This document shows positions 1 to 8,799 of a stretch of 64,000 bases of DNA, piece after piece; position 1 is the first letter of the stretch, and the number at the start of each line of letters is the position of its first letter. The stretch covers positions 1-64,000 of the forward strand of contig JAFXUZ010000001.1 in assembly GCA_017524725.1 (NCBI GenBank), read 5' to 3'. Source of the stretch: Clostridia bacterium. GTDB lineage: Bacteria > Bacillota > Clostridia > Christensenellales > Aristaeellaceae. The translations under genes were made by a program, and so were the position numbers. A model generated the notes under the pieces. The model saw only the letters and a list, made by a program, of their open reading frames with translations. It made no database searches and was not told the DNA's origin.

Positions 1-1420
1 ACGCCGCGAACCAGAAGCGGTAGGTTCCGTCAGGATTGAAAGTCATCTCCGTCCTACCGTCGTCGCTGGGGATAACGGCGGGTTCCGTCAGGAGAGCGGC
101 GGGGACTGCCTCAGCGGCAGCCGGTTCTTCGGCAGGCGCGGCTCCTTCCGTGCCGGCATCCGTGGCAGGAGCGGCGAAGGCGCCGGCGGGGATCGTGAAG
201 TCACCGGTCAGCTGATCCGGTGCGCCGGAATAACCGTAGTGCAGTTTCAGGGGATCACCGTCTGCCGTATAGGCCAGACCATTGGCATCCGTCAGGGTCA
301 GCACGCCGTTTTCATACGTCCAGGTGCCGAGATCCTCGATGGAGTAGGCGCTGAACCAGAAGCGATAGGAGCCGTCCGGATTGAAGGTCATCTCCGTGCC
401 GCCATCATTGCTGGGGATGACAGCAGACTCGGACAGGAGGGCCACGGGAACAGATTCGGCAGGCATTTCTTCCACAGTTTCTGCCACAGGCGCGGCAAAG
501 GTATCAGCCGGGATGGTGTAGTCACCGGTCAATTGCTCACTGTCGGAATAGGCGTAGTGCAGCTTGATGGGGTCGCCTTCACCCACGGACTGCTTGCCGT
601 TCTTATCCGTCAGGGTCAGCACACCGTTTTCAAAGGTGTAAGTGCCCAGATCTTCGATAGAGTATGCAGAGAACCAGAACCGATAGCTGCCATCGGGATT
701 AAATGTCAGTTCCGTGCCACCGTCATCGCTGGGGATGACAGCAGGCTCGGACAGGAGGGCCACGGGAACAGATTCGGCAGGCGTTTCTTCCACAGTTTCT
801 GCCACAGGCGCTGCAAAGGTATCAGCCGGGATGGTGTAGTCACCGGTCAATTGCTCACTGTCGGAATAGGCGTAGTGCAGCTTGATCGGGTCGCCTTCAC
901 CCACGGACTGCTTGCCGTTCTTGTCTGTCAGGGTCAGCACACCGTTTTCAAAGGTGTAAGTACCCAGATCCTCGATGGAGTATGCTGAGAACCAGAACCG
1001 GTAGCTACCGTCGGGATTGAAGGTCATCTCCGTCCCGCCGTCGTCGCTGGTAATGACGGCGGGTTCGGTCAGCAGGGCGGCAGGGGCAGTATCCGCAGCC
1101 GCAGCGCCAAATTCGAAAGCGTTGGCGTGGATGGTAAAGTCGCCGGTCAGCTGGTCGCTGTCCGAATAGGTATAGTGCAGCTTGATGGGGTCGCCTTCGC
1201 CGACGGACTTTTTGCCGTTTTTGTCCGTCAGGGTCAGGATGCCATTCTCATAAGTGTACGTGCCCTGATCAGCGATGCCATAGGCGGCAAACTCAAAGAC
1301 ATAAGCGCCGTCGGCAGACAGGGTCAAGGACGTATTGCCGTCATCGGAAGGGATCACAGCGGAGGGTGCGGCAGGAGCCGGCTCTTCCGCCGCTTCGGCA
1401 GGCAGTTCAATCGTCTCTTC
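1..1420 (-). repeat. Tandem 300/318-bp coding repeats (type B), two nearly identical
   Basis: The plus-strand block gtcagggtca recurs at 291, 609, 927 and 1227, giving periods of 318, 318 and 300 bp, all multiples of three. The units around 441-758 and 759-1076 differ at only a few scattered positions, indicating recent duplication or gene conversion. A further partial copy runs off the window at position 1. The unit encodes a small all-beta-looking domain ending in an Ala/Glu/Pro linker. Confidence 0.88.
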
Positions 1421-3535
1421 TTCATTTGCTTCTACAGCGGCAACCTGGTATCCGCCGATCGCGGTACCCTTCAGCGTCCAGACAGTCTCCGGTATCCTGT
1501 CCAGCACAGCGGGAAAATCGGCGGAATCATAGGTGCCGTCCGCCATTTCCGCATCGCCGATCTGATACTTGGCGGGGCTGCGCATCTGACTGGAATAGGT
1601 ATCCAGTTCCAGGGTAAAGACCGCGTGATCAGCCGGAGCGGTAGTGACGGTGCCGTCCCCGCTGACGGTGTAGGTGCCTTCCGCTTTCATCACGGAGACC
1701 ATGCCCAGGCCGGTATCGTCGCCGATCACGGCGCGCTTGCCGGCTTCAATGCAGTAGGCATCGCTGGTCAAAGCATACGTATTGTCCGGGTTCAGGGTCA
1801 GTTCCAGCGCCAGGGTCAGGCGGGTATCTACATTCATCAGTCCGTCGAGCCTGCCGCACTGGAACTGGTCTTCCCGCAGTATATCCAGGTTGCCTTCGGC
1901 GCCGGAGAGGATGACGCTGTACGTGCCGGCAACGTTGGTATCCTTCTCGTAGCCGGTGATCTTTCCGTCGGCGATCTTCCAGATGGTGGCGGGCACATCG
2001 TCCAGTACGGCGGGATAATTGGCGGAATCATAGGTGCCGTCCGCCATTTCCGTTTCGCCGATCTGGTACTTGGCCGGGCTGCGCATCTGGCTGGAATAGG
2101 TGTCCAGTTCCAGGGTGAAGACTGCGTGCGTGGGTACAGAGGTCGTGACGGTGCCGTCCTCGTTGACGGTGTATGTGCCTTCCGCTTTCATCACGGAGAC
2201 CATGCCCAGGCCGGTATCATCGCCGATCACGGCGCGCTTGCCCGCCTCGACGCAGTAAGCGTCACTGGTCAGGGCGTAAGTATTGTCAGGATTCAGGATC
2301 AGCTCCAGCGCCAGGTTTAAACGGGTATCGTACTTCAGCAGGCCGCTCAGGTCAGCGCACTGGAGTTGGTAATCGGGCATGATGTCCAGGTTGCCTTCCG
2401 CTCCGCTGATGATCACACTGTAGGTGCCCACCACGTTGGTATCCTTCTTGTATCCGGTGATCTTGCCGTCAGCGACCGTCCAGACGGTGGCAGGAACACA
2501 GTCCAGAATGACGGGATACTCGGCGGAATCATAGGTCCCGTCCGCCGCTTCCGCTTCACCGATCTGATACTTGGCGGGGCTGCGCATTTGACTGGAATAA
2601 GTATCCAGCTGCAGGGTGAAGACCGCGTGCCCGGGTTTGGAAGTGGTCACCGTGCCGTCTTCATTGACAGTATACGTGCCTTCAGCCTTCATGGTGGAGA
2701 CCATGCCCAGGCCGGTATCGTCGCCGATCACGGCCCGTTTGCCGGCTTCTACAGCATAAGCGTCGCTGAACAGGGAGTAGGTGTTATCTGAGTTCAGGGT
2801 CAGTTCCAGCGCCAGGTTCAACCGGGTATCATATTTCAGGAGGCCGCTCAGATCAGCGCACTGGAAATGATCGTCCTGCAGGAGATCGAGGTTGCCCTCC
2901 GCGCCGGAAATGATGACTTTGTAATCCCCGGCCATGCCAGCGACAGCCGTACCGGCCGCACCCGTGCCGGCTTTCACCGTTCCGGGGACATTCTTCTGAC
3001 GGAACGTCCCGCCCAGGATCAGCGAGGGTACCAGAATGCCCACCAGCACGATCGCGCAGGCGCTCAGGATGCCGGCCTTCCTGCCACGGGTCAGCTTCTC
3101 TTCCTCCGGATCTTTGCCGAAGGCTCCGATGATGTTGAACACCATGGCGGACAGGGCTGCCAGCATGCTGCCCAGGGAGAAGTAGATGGCCTCCTCACCG
3201 CCGTGGCCGGAGTCATAGTCGGTCAGGATGCAGATGCCGATGCCTTCCACGCGGTCGCCCAGCAGGGTCAGCGCGCCGAAGGCCAGGCCTGCCGTCACCA
3301 GGAAGGTCAGCAGTTTGGGCCACAAAGCCTTGGGGAACTTTTTGAGGCAGACGAGCGCACAGCACTCGATCAGCAGCGCCGCTCCGAAGCAGACGGTCAC
3401 GATGACGGAGTTCATCTGCCCGTAGGTATAGTATCCGGTGGAAAAGCCCAATCCGAACAGGATCAGCGCCAGCACGGTCAGCGCGATGACCGCAAAGCCG
3501 CAGGTGAGTTCTCTGGTAGTCTGCTTGTTCTTCAT
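1..3535 (-). CDS. Membrane protein with extracytoplasmic tandem repeats (partial, 3' end outside window)
   Basis: The frame is open from the ATG at 3535 to the left edge (1178 complete codons), so the stop lies outside the window. Residues 1-190 hold about five hydrophobic segments with a short acidic loop. The rest is repeat sequence: three units of 167 residues (each with an ISGAEGNLD motif and an AGKRAVIGDDTGLGMVS motif), then at least four units of 100-106 residues (NPDGSYRFWF, LTLTDKNGK). The units are joined by Ala/Pro/Glu-rich linkers, as in surface stalks. Function is not recognised; a cell-surface or carbohydrate-facing role is inferred from the fold-like repeats and the neighbour. 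The gene starts 3 bp after the stop of the upstream permuted GH3 gene, so the two are almost certainly co-transcribed. Confidence 0.8.
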   Translation of the reverse strand, partial: MKNKQTTRELTCGFAVIALTVLALILFGLGFSTGYYTYGQMNSVIVTVCFGAALLIECCALVCLKKFPKALWPKLLTFLVTAGLAFGALTLLGDRVEGIGICILTDYDSGHGGEEAIYFSLGSMLAALSAMVFNIIGAFGKDPEEEKLTRGRKAGILSACAIVLVGILVPSLILGGTFRQKNVPGTVKAGTGAAGTAVAGMAGDYKVIISGAEGNLDLLQDDHFQCADLSGLLKYDTRLNLALELTLNSDNTYSLFSDAYAVEAGKRAVIGDDTGLGMVSTMKAEGTYTVNEDGTVTTSKPGHAVFTLQLDTYSSQMRSPAKYQIGEAEAADGTYDSAEYPVILDCVPATVWTVADGKITGYKKDTNVVGTYSVIISGAEGNLDIMPDYQLQCADLSGLLKYDTRLNLALELILNPDNTYALTSDAYCVEAGKRAVIGDDTGLGMVSVMKAEGTYTVNEDGTVTTSVPTHAVFTLELDTYSSQMRSPAKYQIGETEMADGTYDSANYPAVLDDVPATIWKIADGKITGYEKDTNVAGTYSVILSGAEGNLDILREDQFQCGRLDGLMNVDTRLTLALELTLNPDNTYALTSDAYCIEAGKRAVIGDDTGLGMVSVMKAEGTYTVSGDGTVTTAPADHAVFTLELDTYSSQMRSPAKYQIGDAEMADGTYDSADFPAVLDRIPETVWTLKGTAIGGYQVAAVEANEEETIELPAEAAEEPAPAAPSAVIPSDDGNTSLTLSADGAYVFEFAAYGIADQGTYTYENGILTLTDKNGKKSVGEGDPIKLHYTYSDSDQLTGDFTIHANAFEFGAAAADTAPAALLTEPAVITSDDGGTEMTFNPDGSYRFWFSAYSIEDLGTYTFENGVLTLTDKNGKQSVGEGDPIKLHYAYSDSEQLTGDYTIPADTFAAPVAETVEETPAESVPVALLSEPAVIPSDDGGTELTFNPDGSYRFWFSAYSIEDLGTYTFENGVLTLTDKNGKQSVGEGDPIKLHYAYSDSEQLTGDYTIPADTFAAPVAETVEEMPAESVPVALLSESAVIPSNDGGTEMTFNPDGSYRFWFSAYSIEDLGTWTYENGVLTLTDANGLAYTADGDPLKLHYGYSGAPDQLTGDFTIPAGAFAAPATDAGTEGAAPAEEPAAAEAVPAALLTEPAVIPSDDGRTEMTFNPDGTYRFWFAA
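1440..2930 (-). repeat. Three tandem 501-bp coding repeats (type A)
   Basis: A conserved block encoding GDDTGLGMVS recurs with its plus-strand start at about 1700, 2201 and 2702, an exact 501-bp (167-codon) period. Each unit also shares a QMRSPAKYQIG segment followed by DGTYDSA. The copies differ mainly by synonymous and conservative changes, so they are an established in-frame triplication within one reading frame. Confidence 0.85.
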
Positions 3536-3538
3536 GGC

Positions 3539-6500
3539 TTACGCCCTCCTTTCCTTCCGTTCCTGGATCAGATACAGGATGAGGAAGACCAGGAACCCGG
3601 TGTAACCGACACACATGAGGATCTCCAGGATCAGCACCCACAGCGGGATGGAGCCTGTCGCTGAAGTGTCAGCCTTGATGCCGTTCATCAGGGCGCTGTT
3701 GACGTGGGTATAGAGTTTCCTGTGGAAGCTGTCGCGGATATTGGACTGCAGGACGATATCCCTGGAAACGCTGTCGACGGTCAGGTTCCACATCTTGGCG
3801 TTATTGGAGGCGCCCAGCATCTGGTCGTTGCCGGCGGCCGCGTTTTCACGCGGGAGGAAATAGGCGGCGGATTTTACGGAGTCGGTCATCAGGAATCCAT
3901 TCCAGGCCCATTCCCTGCGCAGGATATTGACCATCAGGTTCTTGGACGCGCCGACATGCGTGCAGCCGATGCAGTTGAAGGCGCTCATAAAGCCCCTGAT
4001 GCCCCCGTCACGGATGCCGATGTGGAATCCGCGGAGTTCATTTTCGCGGGCGGCCTGTTCGTTCAGGAATACAGCGAGGCCGTCGCGGTTGGTTTCCTGA
4101 TCGTTGAAAGCAAAATGCTTGACGCTGGTCAACATGCCGTAATTGTTGAGCGCCTGGTGCACATAAGCGCCGGTATTTCCGGTCAGGACCGGGTCTTCCG
4201 CGTAGTAACAGATGTTGCGTCCGTTATAGGGGGTGCGGTGCAGGTTCATGCCGGGCGCAAACCAGACCTGGTAACCTGTCCAAAGACCGTCGTTTGCCAC
4301 CAGGCGGCCCATCTCATACTGAAGCAGCGGGGAAAAGGTGGCAGCGATCACGGGGCCGGCCGCGTAGACGTCGGTATAGTGCTTGTAAGCCGGGTCATCC
4401 TCGGCCACCTCGTACAGCGTCCCCTTGGTGCGCTGACCGATGTAGCCGATGATCCCCAGGGGCGAGTCGGCGCGGCTCTCCATCGGGAAGGTGATCTCCT
4501 CGATCTCTTCCAGGTAGGAGATATACTGGTTGATCAGGTCCTGCAGGTTCATCGCGTCAAGCGCCTTGTCAAACAGCGGGTCGTTATAGTCCAGGCCGAT
4601 CAGCTGAGAGGCGGATACGCCGTTCTTTTCACCGTAGGTGAAAGACTCGGGACCGGTATAGTTTGCAAGCTCTACATCCAGGTTGTAGATCTCGTTGCGG
4701 AGCATATAGATCATTTCATTGGTGGCTGTAATGGAATCCACGGACCTGGGGAAGGTGTTCAGCCAATCGTTGCGGGTCAGGTAGGTGACGCTGATGCCAT
4801 AGGTATTCAGGTCGGCCTGGTCCAGCTGATTCTGGACGGTCGTGCCGTTGGACTCATGCTTGTAGATATCCGCGTCCACATGGACGGCATACGAGTTGCC
4901 GGTAGAGGCAATGTTGACGCCCATGGCCTGCAGGGCGGCGTTAAGCGCGTCGTGTGCGCCGTTGCCGGTCGCAAAGAAGTAGTCGCCCGCTTCCAGCACC
5001 CAGGAACCGGTCACATTGTCGTGGGCATAGGTCCGGTCATAGGTGTAGAGGTCTTCCGCGTTAAAAGTGATGGTGATCTCTTCACTCTCCCCGGGCTGAA
5101 GGAACACTGTCTCTGTAAAGTCCTTTTCTTTCGCTTCGCCGGTCTTGGCATAACCGACCAGTTGGATCGCGCTTTTTTCCACATGATTGTCCCGGTCGCG
5201 CTGAGTGTAGGGCACGGACACGTACAGCTGCACCGTGTGCTTGGCGGCTGCGCTGCCGGTGTTGGTAACTTTCACAACCGCGGTGGAAGGCGAAGCGCCT
5301 GTCCAGTCGAGCTTCATATCCGTGATCTCTTCTTTGAAAGAGGAGCCCTCAACGCCATATCCGAAGGCGTAGCTGACCTCGGCGTCATAATTCCAGGTGC
5401 TGCCGTTCACGCTCTGGCCTTTGGCTGCTTTGGCAGCGTTGCCCTGATTATAGACCGTATCGAAGTAACGGGTCTCATAGTATTTATAGCCGGTATAGAT
5501 CCCTTCCAATTCCGCCAGGTACCAGGAAGAGCGCAGGGCGTTGTTGGTTGTGGTCTCGATGTCTTCCGCGTTTTCGAACACGTAGATGCCGTAGTTCTGC
5601 GCTGCGGGGCTCAGCGCGGTATTGACCGCGAAGGTGTCCGGCAGATGGCCGCTGGGCAGTACAGCGCCGGACAGCAGCTGCGCGATGCCATAGGTGCCGT
5701 AGCAGCCGGGATTGCCGATCCACAGGATGGCATCCACCGCGCTGTCCTGCTTCAGTTCTTCGATCTCCATGGCGGTGCCGGAGTTCAGCAGCACCACGAT
5801 CCTGCTGAAACCCTGGCCTTTGACCCAGTTGACCAGGTCACGTTCATCGTCCGTAAGGGACAGGATGTTGCCGGTCGGGGAATGGGTAAATTCATCCGGA
5901 TTTTTAAGCCCGTTCAGCCCCGGATAGAAGCAGCAGGATTCGCCGGCATCCCGGCCCAGGACGATGATGGCGGCGTCCTTGTAGCTGCCGATCAGGGCGG
6001 TGTTATATTCCGATACCGGCACTTCATGGATCTCGGAGCCCTGATCCTCATAGTCGTTGACGACATTGCCGCCCGAAGCGCGGACAGGCCCATAATCCGT
6101 GATCCTGTCCTGATAGAACTTGATCATGTCCGGGTTGACAGAGAAGCCCTCTTTGGCGAGCGCGTCCGCCAGGGTGACGGCCTGGGAAATCTGGACCAGC
6201 TCGCCCATGGAACCGCCGAACTGCATTTTTTCACCGCTGCGCATGCCGAACAGGGTCACGTTCCGGCCTTCGATCGCCGGCAGCCCCTTGAGGGCGACGT
6301 TGCCTTCGGCGGAGGCGCGGGTACCAAAGGCGATCTCCGCAGCCACAAGATCCGATGCCCTGGCATAATCGGACTTGTAACGGTAATCCCCCGGGTCCGT
6401 ACTGCGCTTGATACCGGTAGACGAAGTTCCCAGCAGCTCGTCCACCTTGCTGGACCAGGCGTTGGCCACCGTGAACACCACGTTGAAGATGATGGCGCAG

Positions 6501-6547
6501 GCAAGGAAGACGCTCGCCAGGCCGCGGAACAGGCGTTTCTTTTTCAT
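3539..6547 (-). CDS. Membrane-anchored glycoside hydrolase family 3 protein with inverted (permuted) domain order
   Basis: A 1002-residue protein. Residues 8-30 form an N-terminal hydrophobic anchor or signal. Residues 90-310 match the GH3 alpha/beta C-terminal domain (IVVLLNSGTAM, GAVLPSGHLPDTF), residues 390-530 a fibronectin-III-like domain, and residues 690-950 the GH3 TIM-barrel domain (KHFAFNDQETNR at 810-821, nucleophile candidate Asp889 in FLMTDS). A second transmembrane helix lies at 968-994, followed by a basic tail. Ordinary GH3 enzymes have barrel first; the reversed order is known for some rumen beta-glucosidases. The protein would be held at the membrane by both ends with its domains outside, acting on beta-linked oligosaccharides (family inference). 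It is followed after 3 bp by the repeat protein. Confidence 0.9.
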   Translation of the reverse strand: MKKKRLFRGLASVFLACAIIFNVVFTVANAWSSKVDELLGTSSTGIKRSTDPGDYRYKSDYARASDLVAAEIAFGTRASAEGNVALKGLPAIEGRNVTLFGMRSGEKMQFGGSMGELVQISQAVTLADALAKEGFSVNPDMIKFYQDRITDYGPVRASGGNVVNDYEDQGSEIHEVPVSEYNTALIGSYKDAAIIVLGRDAGESCCFYPGLNGLKNPDEFTHSPTGNILSLTDDERDLVNWVKGQGFSRIVVLLNSGTAMEIEELKQDSAVDAILWIGNPGCYGTYGIAQLLSGAVLPSGHLPDTFAVNTALSPAAQNYGIYVFENAEDIETTTNNALRSSWYLAELEGIYTGYKYYETRYFDTVYNQGNAAKAAKGQSVNGSTWNYDAEVSYAFGYGVEGSSFKEEITDMKLDWTGASPSTAVVKVTNTGSAAAKHTVQLYVSVPYTQRDRDNHVEKSAIQLVGYAKTGEAKEKDFTETVFLQPGESEEITITFNAEDLYTYDRTYAHDNVTGSWVLEAGDYFFATGNGAHDALNAALQAMGVNIASTGNSYAVHVDADIYKHESNGTTVQNQLDQADLNTYGISVTYLTRNDWLNTFPRSVDSITATNEMIYMLRNEIYNLDVELANYTGPESFTYGEKNGVSASQLIGLDYNDPLFDKALDAMNLQDLINQYISYLEEIEEITFPMESRADSPLGIIGYIGQRTKGTLYEVAEDDPAYKHYTDVYAAGPVIAATFSPLLQYEMGRLVANDGLWTGYQVWFAPGMNLHRTPYNGRNICYYAEDPVLTGNTGAYVHQALNNYGMLTSVKHFAFNDQETNRDGLAVFLNEQAARENELRGFHIGIRDGGIRGFMSAFNCIGCTHVGASKNLMVNILRREWAWNGFLMTDSVKSAAYFLPRENAAAGNDQMLGASNNAKMWNLTVDSVSRDIVLQSNIRDSFHRKLYTHVNSALMNGIKADTSATGSIPLWVLILEILMCVGYTGFLVFLILYLIQERKERRA

Positions 6548-6609
6548 ACAGATCTTCCCCTCTCCGGTTCATGTGATTTGGGCTGAAAACAGCCTTTTCA
6601 GACATGCTT

Positions 6610-6638
6610 ATCTTAAGCAAAAGAAAAGCGCCGCGCAA
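6610..6638 (-). promoter_or_regulatory. Candidate promoter of the permuted-GH3 operon
   Basis: On the minus strand, TTGCGC (6638-6633) and TAAGAT (6615-6610) are 17 bp apart, each matching 4 of 6 consensus bases. This weak promoter would be expected to need an activator. It lies 63 bp upstream of the GH3 start codon. Confidence 0.45.
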
Positions 6639-6645
6639 AACGCGT

Positions 6646-6674
6646 GGCACAAACGACAGATTTCAGGCACAAAC
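6646..6674 (-). promoter_or_regulatory. 9-bp direct repeat, candidate LytTR regulator site
   Basis: On the minus strand GTTTGTGCC occurs twice (6674-6666 and 6654-6646) with a 20-bp period, ending 7 bp upstream of the candidate -35 of the GH3 operon. LytTR-domain regulators bind pairs of 9-bp direct repeats about two helical turns apart. The cognate-looking LytTR regulator is encoded 1.4 kb upstream on the same strand. Assignment to that regulator is inference. Confidence 0.45.
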
Positions 6675-6731
6675 AGCAGGGATTTGGGCAGCGGCCGGCG
6701 GCAGGCGCCACCGGTATCAACGGTCAGGGGA

Positions 6732-8090
6732 TCATGATCTCCAGATAAAAAATCTGATCCTCCGTTCTAAACTCGATTTTCCCTCCGTAGGAATGGACGA
6801 TGTTGAGTATGCTTTTAAGCCCGTAACCGTGGTTTTGAGCGTCTTTTTCCGGGTACGGGGCAGGCCGCCCTGCATTTCCAGCGTGCCTTCATAATAGTTC
6901 TCCAGCTGGATGTACAGCATGTTCCCCTGATCCAGGATGGACAGGCTGATGACTTTCTTCTCCGGGTCACTGATGCGCTCCACGCTTTCAATAGCGTTGT
7001 CGATGGCGTTCCCCAGCAGGGTATACAGATCCACCAGCCTGATCCTGTCCAGCTGCCTGGTGTTGACCATGCAGGAAAGCCGGATCTGCCGGTTGGCACA
7101 ATACACGCTTTTCTCGGTCAGAAGGATATCCAGGGCTTCGTTGCCGTTTTTCACCACCGCGTCGTAAAAGTCTATGGCCCGGCTGGTTTCTTCGATCTGC
7201 CGCCGGCGCTCGTCGTCCGTCACCAGAGCCAGCGCCTGCAGCTGGTGCTTGAGGTCATGGGTCTTCCGGTTGATCATATCGATGTTTTCTTTGGAAAATT
7301 CGTACTGGCTTTTCCTGTCCTGCGCCAGGCGGGCGATGATTTCTTTTTCTGCCTGCAGCGCGGTACGTTTGTAGATATACCACAGAACGACCTGCATGAC
7401 AGTGCTGAAAACCAGCATGATACTGACCAGAAAGAACTGAAGGTAACGATAGGCGGCAGTCAGTTCCCCATAAGCCGCAATGGGCAGGATCACTTCCTCA
7501 GCGGCATATTTGGCGGCAGCCATGACCGCTGTGTAAGAAAGTAAAATAAAGAGGAAGATCAACGCGGCCGTTTTATCGTTGTGCAGCCTTGCGATTTCAT
7601 CTGTACGGGTTTTTTCTCCCATCGTCCTGCTCGCGCCCCAGTAGAGCAGAATGTACAGCAAGAGCATTCCGGCCGGATACAGGATCGGATGAGTTTTGGG
7701 AAAATCCGGGAAAAGCGTATATACGAAGAGATTGCGGATCAGAACGGTCAGAATCGTTTCCGTAAACGATGCGATCAGCGCACGGAACAGCGCCCCGGCC
7801 CAATTGGTTTCATAACAGAAGAACACAAACAGGACCGGTACAAAGCTCATCGCCAGCCAGTAAGGAGCGATCGCCAGCGGCGTTACCCGGTACACCGGTT
7901 CAAGCGCCCGGCGAAGCGGCACATACGCGAATGCAAGCAGATAGAAGAAGGCCGCGCTGACAAACATGCGGGCCAGGTACGGCGTTTTATGCTTCAGGGC
8001 TTTGTAGCACAGCACGATACAGATTGCAAGAATGCCGGTCATATAACGGAACTGATCCAGATAAGCCAAAATGTATCCATCATGCCTCAC
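6732..8090 (-). CDS. Sensor histidine kinase, GHKL type (AgrC/LytS-like), with C-terminal frameshift
   Basis: A 452-residue frame: six or seven transmembrane segments (residues 10-240), a cytoplasmic coiled coil, His278 in a THDLKHQL dimerisation box, and the N box NAIDNAIE near residue 355. After residue 416 (LPRTRKK) the frame loses homology. In the -1 frame the expected end follows perfectly (DAQNHGYGLKSI, then SYGGKIEF) to a TGA at 6726-6724, giving a normal 455-residue kinase. One base appears to be missing in the A5 run complementary to 6844-6848. The start overlaps the response regulator stop by 4 bp, so the kinase and regulator are translationally coupled. If the shift is real the ATP-binding G box is lost. 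Confidence 0.88.
   Translation of the reverse strand: MRHDGYILAYLDQFRYMTGILAICIVLCYKALKHKTPYLARMFVSAAFFYLLAFAYVPLRRALEPVYRVTPLAIAPYWLAMSFVPVLFVFFCYETNWAGALFRALIASFTETILTVLIRNLFVYTLFPDFPKTHPILYPAGMLLLYILLYWGASRTMGEKTRTDEIARLHNDKTAALIFLFILLSYTAVMAAAKYAAEEVILPIAAYGELTAAYRYLQFFLVSIMLVFSTVMQVVLWYIYKRTALQAEKEIIARLAQDRKSQYEFSKENIDMINRKTHDLKHQLQALALVTDDERRRQIEETSRAIDFYDAVVKNGNEALDILLTEKSVYCANRQIRLSCMVNTRQLDRIRLVDLYTLLGNAIDNAIESVERISDPEKKVISLSILDQGNMLYIQLENYYEGTLEMQGGLPRTRKKTLKTTVTGLKAYSTSSIPTEGKSSLERRIRFFIWRS
6843..6849 (-). other. GAAAAAG homopolymer at the kinase frameshift
   Basis: The break between the two kinase frames falls at G-AAA-AAG. A -1 slip here, or one extra A, both restore RKKDAQNHGYGLKSI. 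The heptamer is not a canonical A-AAA-AAG slippery site because its first base is G, so an indel or a consensus error is more likely than programmed frameshifting. Confidence 0.7.
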
Positions 8091-8785
8091 CTGTGCAGAT
8101 AGTTCATGTATTCGTTCAGGAGGCTGTCCTTGTAGGCGCGCCCCAGGGGAATGCTGAGGTCTCCCACGACGGCTTCCGAAGCGGAAATGTTTTTCATGTG
8201 TCTGAGGTTGATCAGGTTGCTTTTATGGCACCGGGCAAAATGGTAGGCTCTCAGGGTGTCCTCATGTTCCTTCATGCTGGCCCGCATCCGGTATTCCCGG
8301 TCGGCTGTATGATAGATCAGGTAATGAGCCATGACCTCCACATACAGGATATCGTCGGTACGCAGTGCGGCAGGGCCGTTCACCGTATCGATGAACAGGG
8401 TTTTCCCCTGATTCCGCTCCGCCCGGCGCACGGCTTTCTGGAATTTCATCGCGAAATCATAGTACCCGACGGGCTTGATGATATAGTCCACCGCGTCCAC
8501 TTCATAGCCGTTGATGGCATACTGGGTGATGTTGGTCACAAACAGGATCACCACGTTTTCGTCCGTATCCCGGATCTTCCGGGCGGTATCCAGCCCGCTG
8601 GTGCCCGGCATGTCGATGTCAAAAACGATGATGTCAAATTCCCTTTCGGTACTTTCAAGCAGCGCGTCGCCCGAAGGCAGCGGGACTGTCTCCAGCGGCA
8701 GGTGTCTTTCCCCGGCGAAGCGCTCCATATAACCGGCCAGCTGCTCCCGCATGGCCCGCTCGTCATCCACGATGGCAATCCGCAT
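8087..8785 (-). CDS. LytTR-family DNA-binding response regulator
   Basis: A 232-residue protein with an N-terminal receiver domain (acidic pocket Asp7/Asp8, phosphoacceptor Asp56 in VFDIDMPG, conserved Lys in IIKPVG) and a C-terminal LytTR DNA-binding domain (about 130-232, with the ARCHKSNLINLRHM segment). It would be phosphorylated by the adjacent GHKL kinase, whose start overlaps its stop. A good ribosome site (AAGGAGG) precedes the ATG, which lies 14 bp after the AraC gene, so AraC, regulator and kinase appear to form one operon. The likely target is the GH3/repeat-protein operon further downstream. Confidence 0.92.
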   Translation of the reverse strand: MRIAIVDDERAMREQLAGYMERFAGERHLPLETVPLPSGDALLESTEREFDIIVFDIDMPGTSGLDTARKIRDTDENVVILFVTNITQYAINGYEVDAVDYIIKPVGYYDFAMKFQKAVRRAERNQGKTLFIDTVNGPAALRTDDILYVEVMAHYLIYHTADREYRMRASMKEHEDTLRAYHFARCHKSNLINLRHMKNISASEAVVGDLSIPLGRAYKDSLLNEYMNYLHR

Positions 8786-8799
8786 TGCTTCGCCCTCCT

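Noticed and set aside
1440..2930. A CRISPR-like or mobile repeat array at the left end
   Set aside because: The repeats are in-frame coding units of 501 bp within one open reading frame, with no spacer pattern.
3704..6586. A 960-codon plus-strand open frame opposite the permuted GH3 gene
   Set aside because: It is the antisense of a convincingly conserved GH3 gene, has no ribosome site and shows no domain; GC-rich codon usage produces such shadows.
6843..6849. Programmed -1 frameshifting in the kinase gene
   Set aside because: The slip site G-AAA-AAG is not canonical, and two other genes in the window show similar single-base losses. Kept only as an alternative to an indel.
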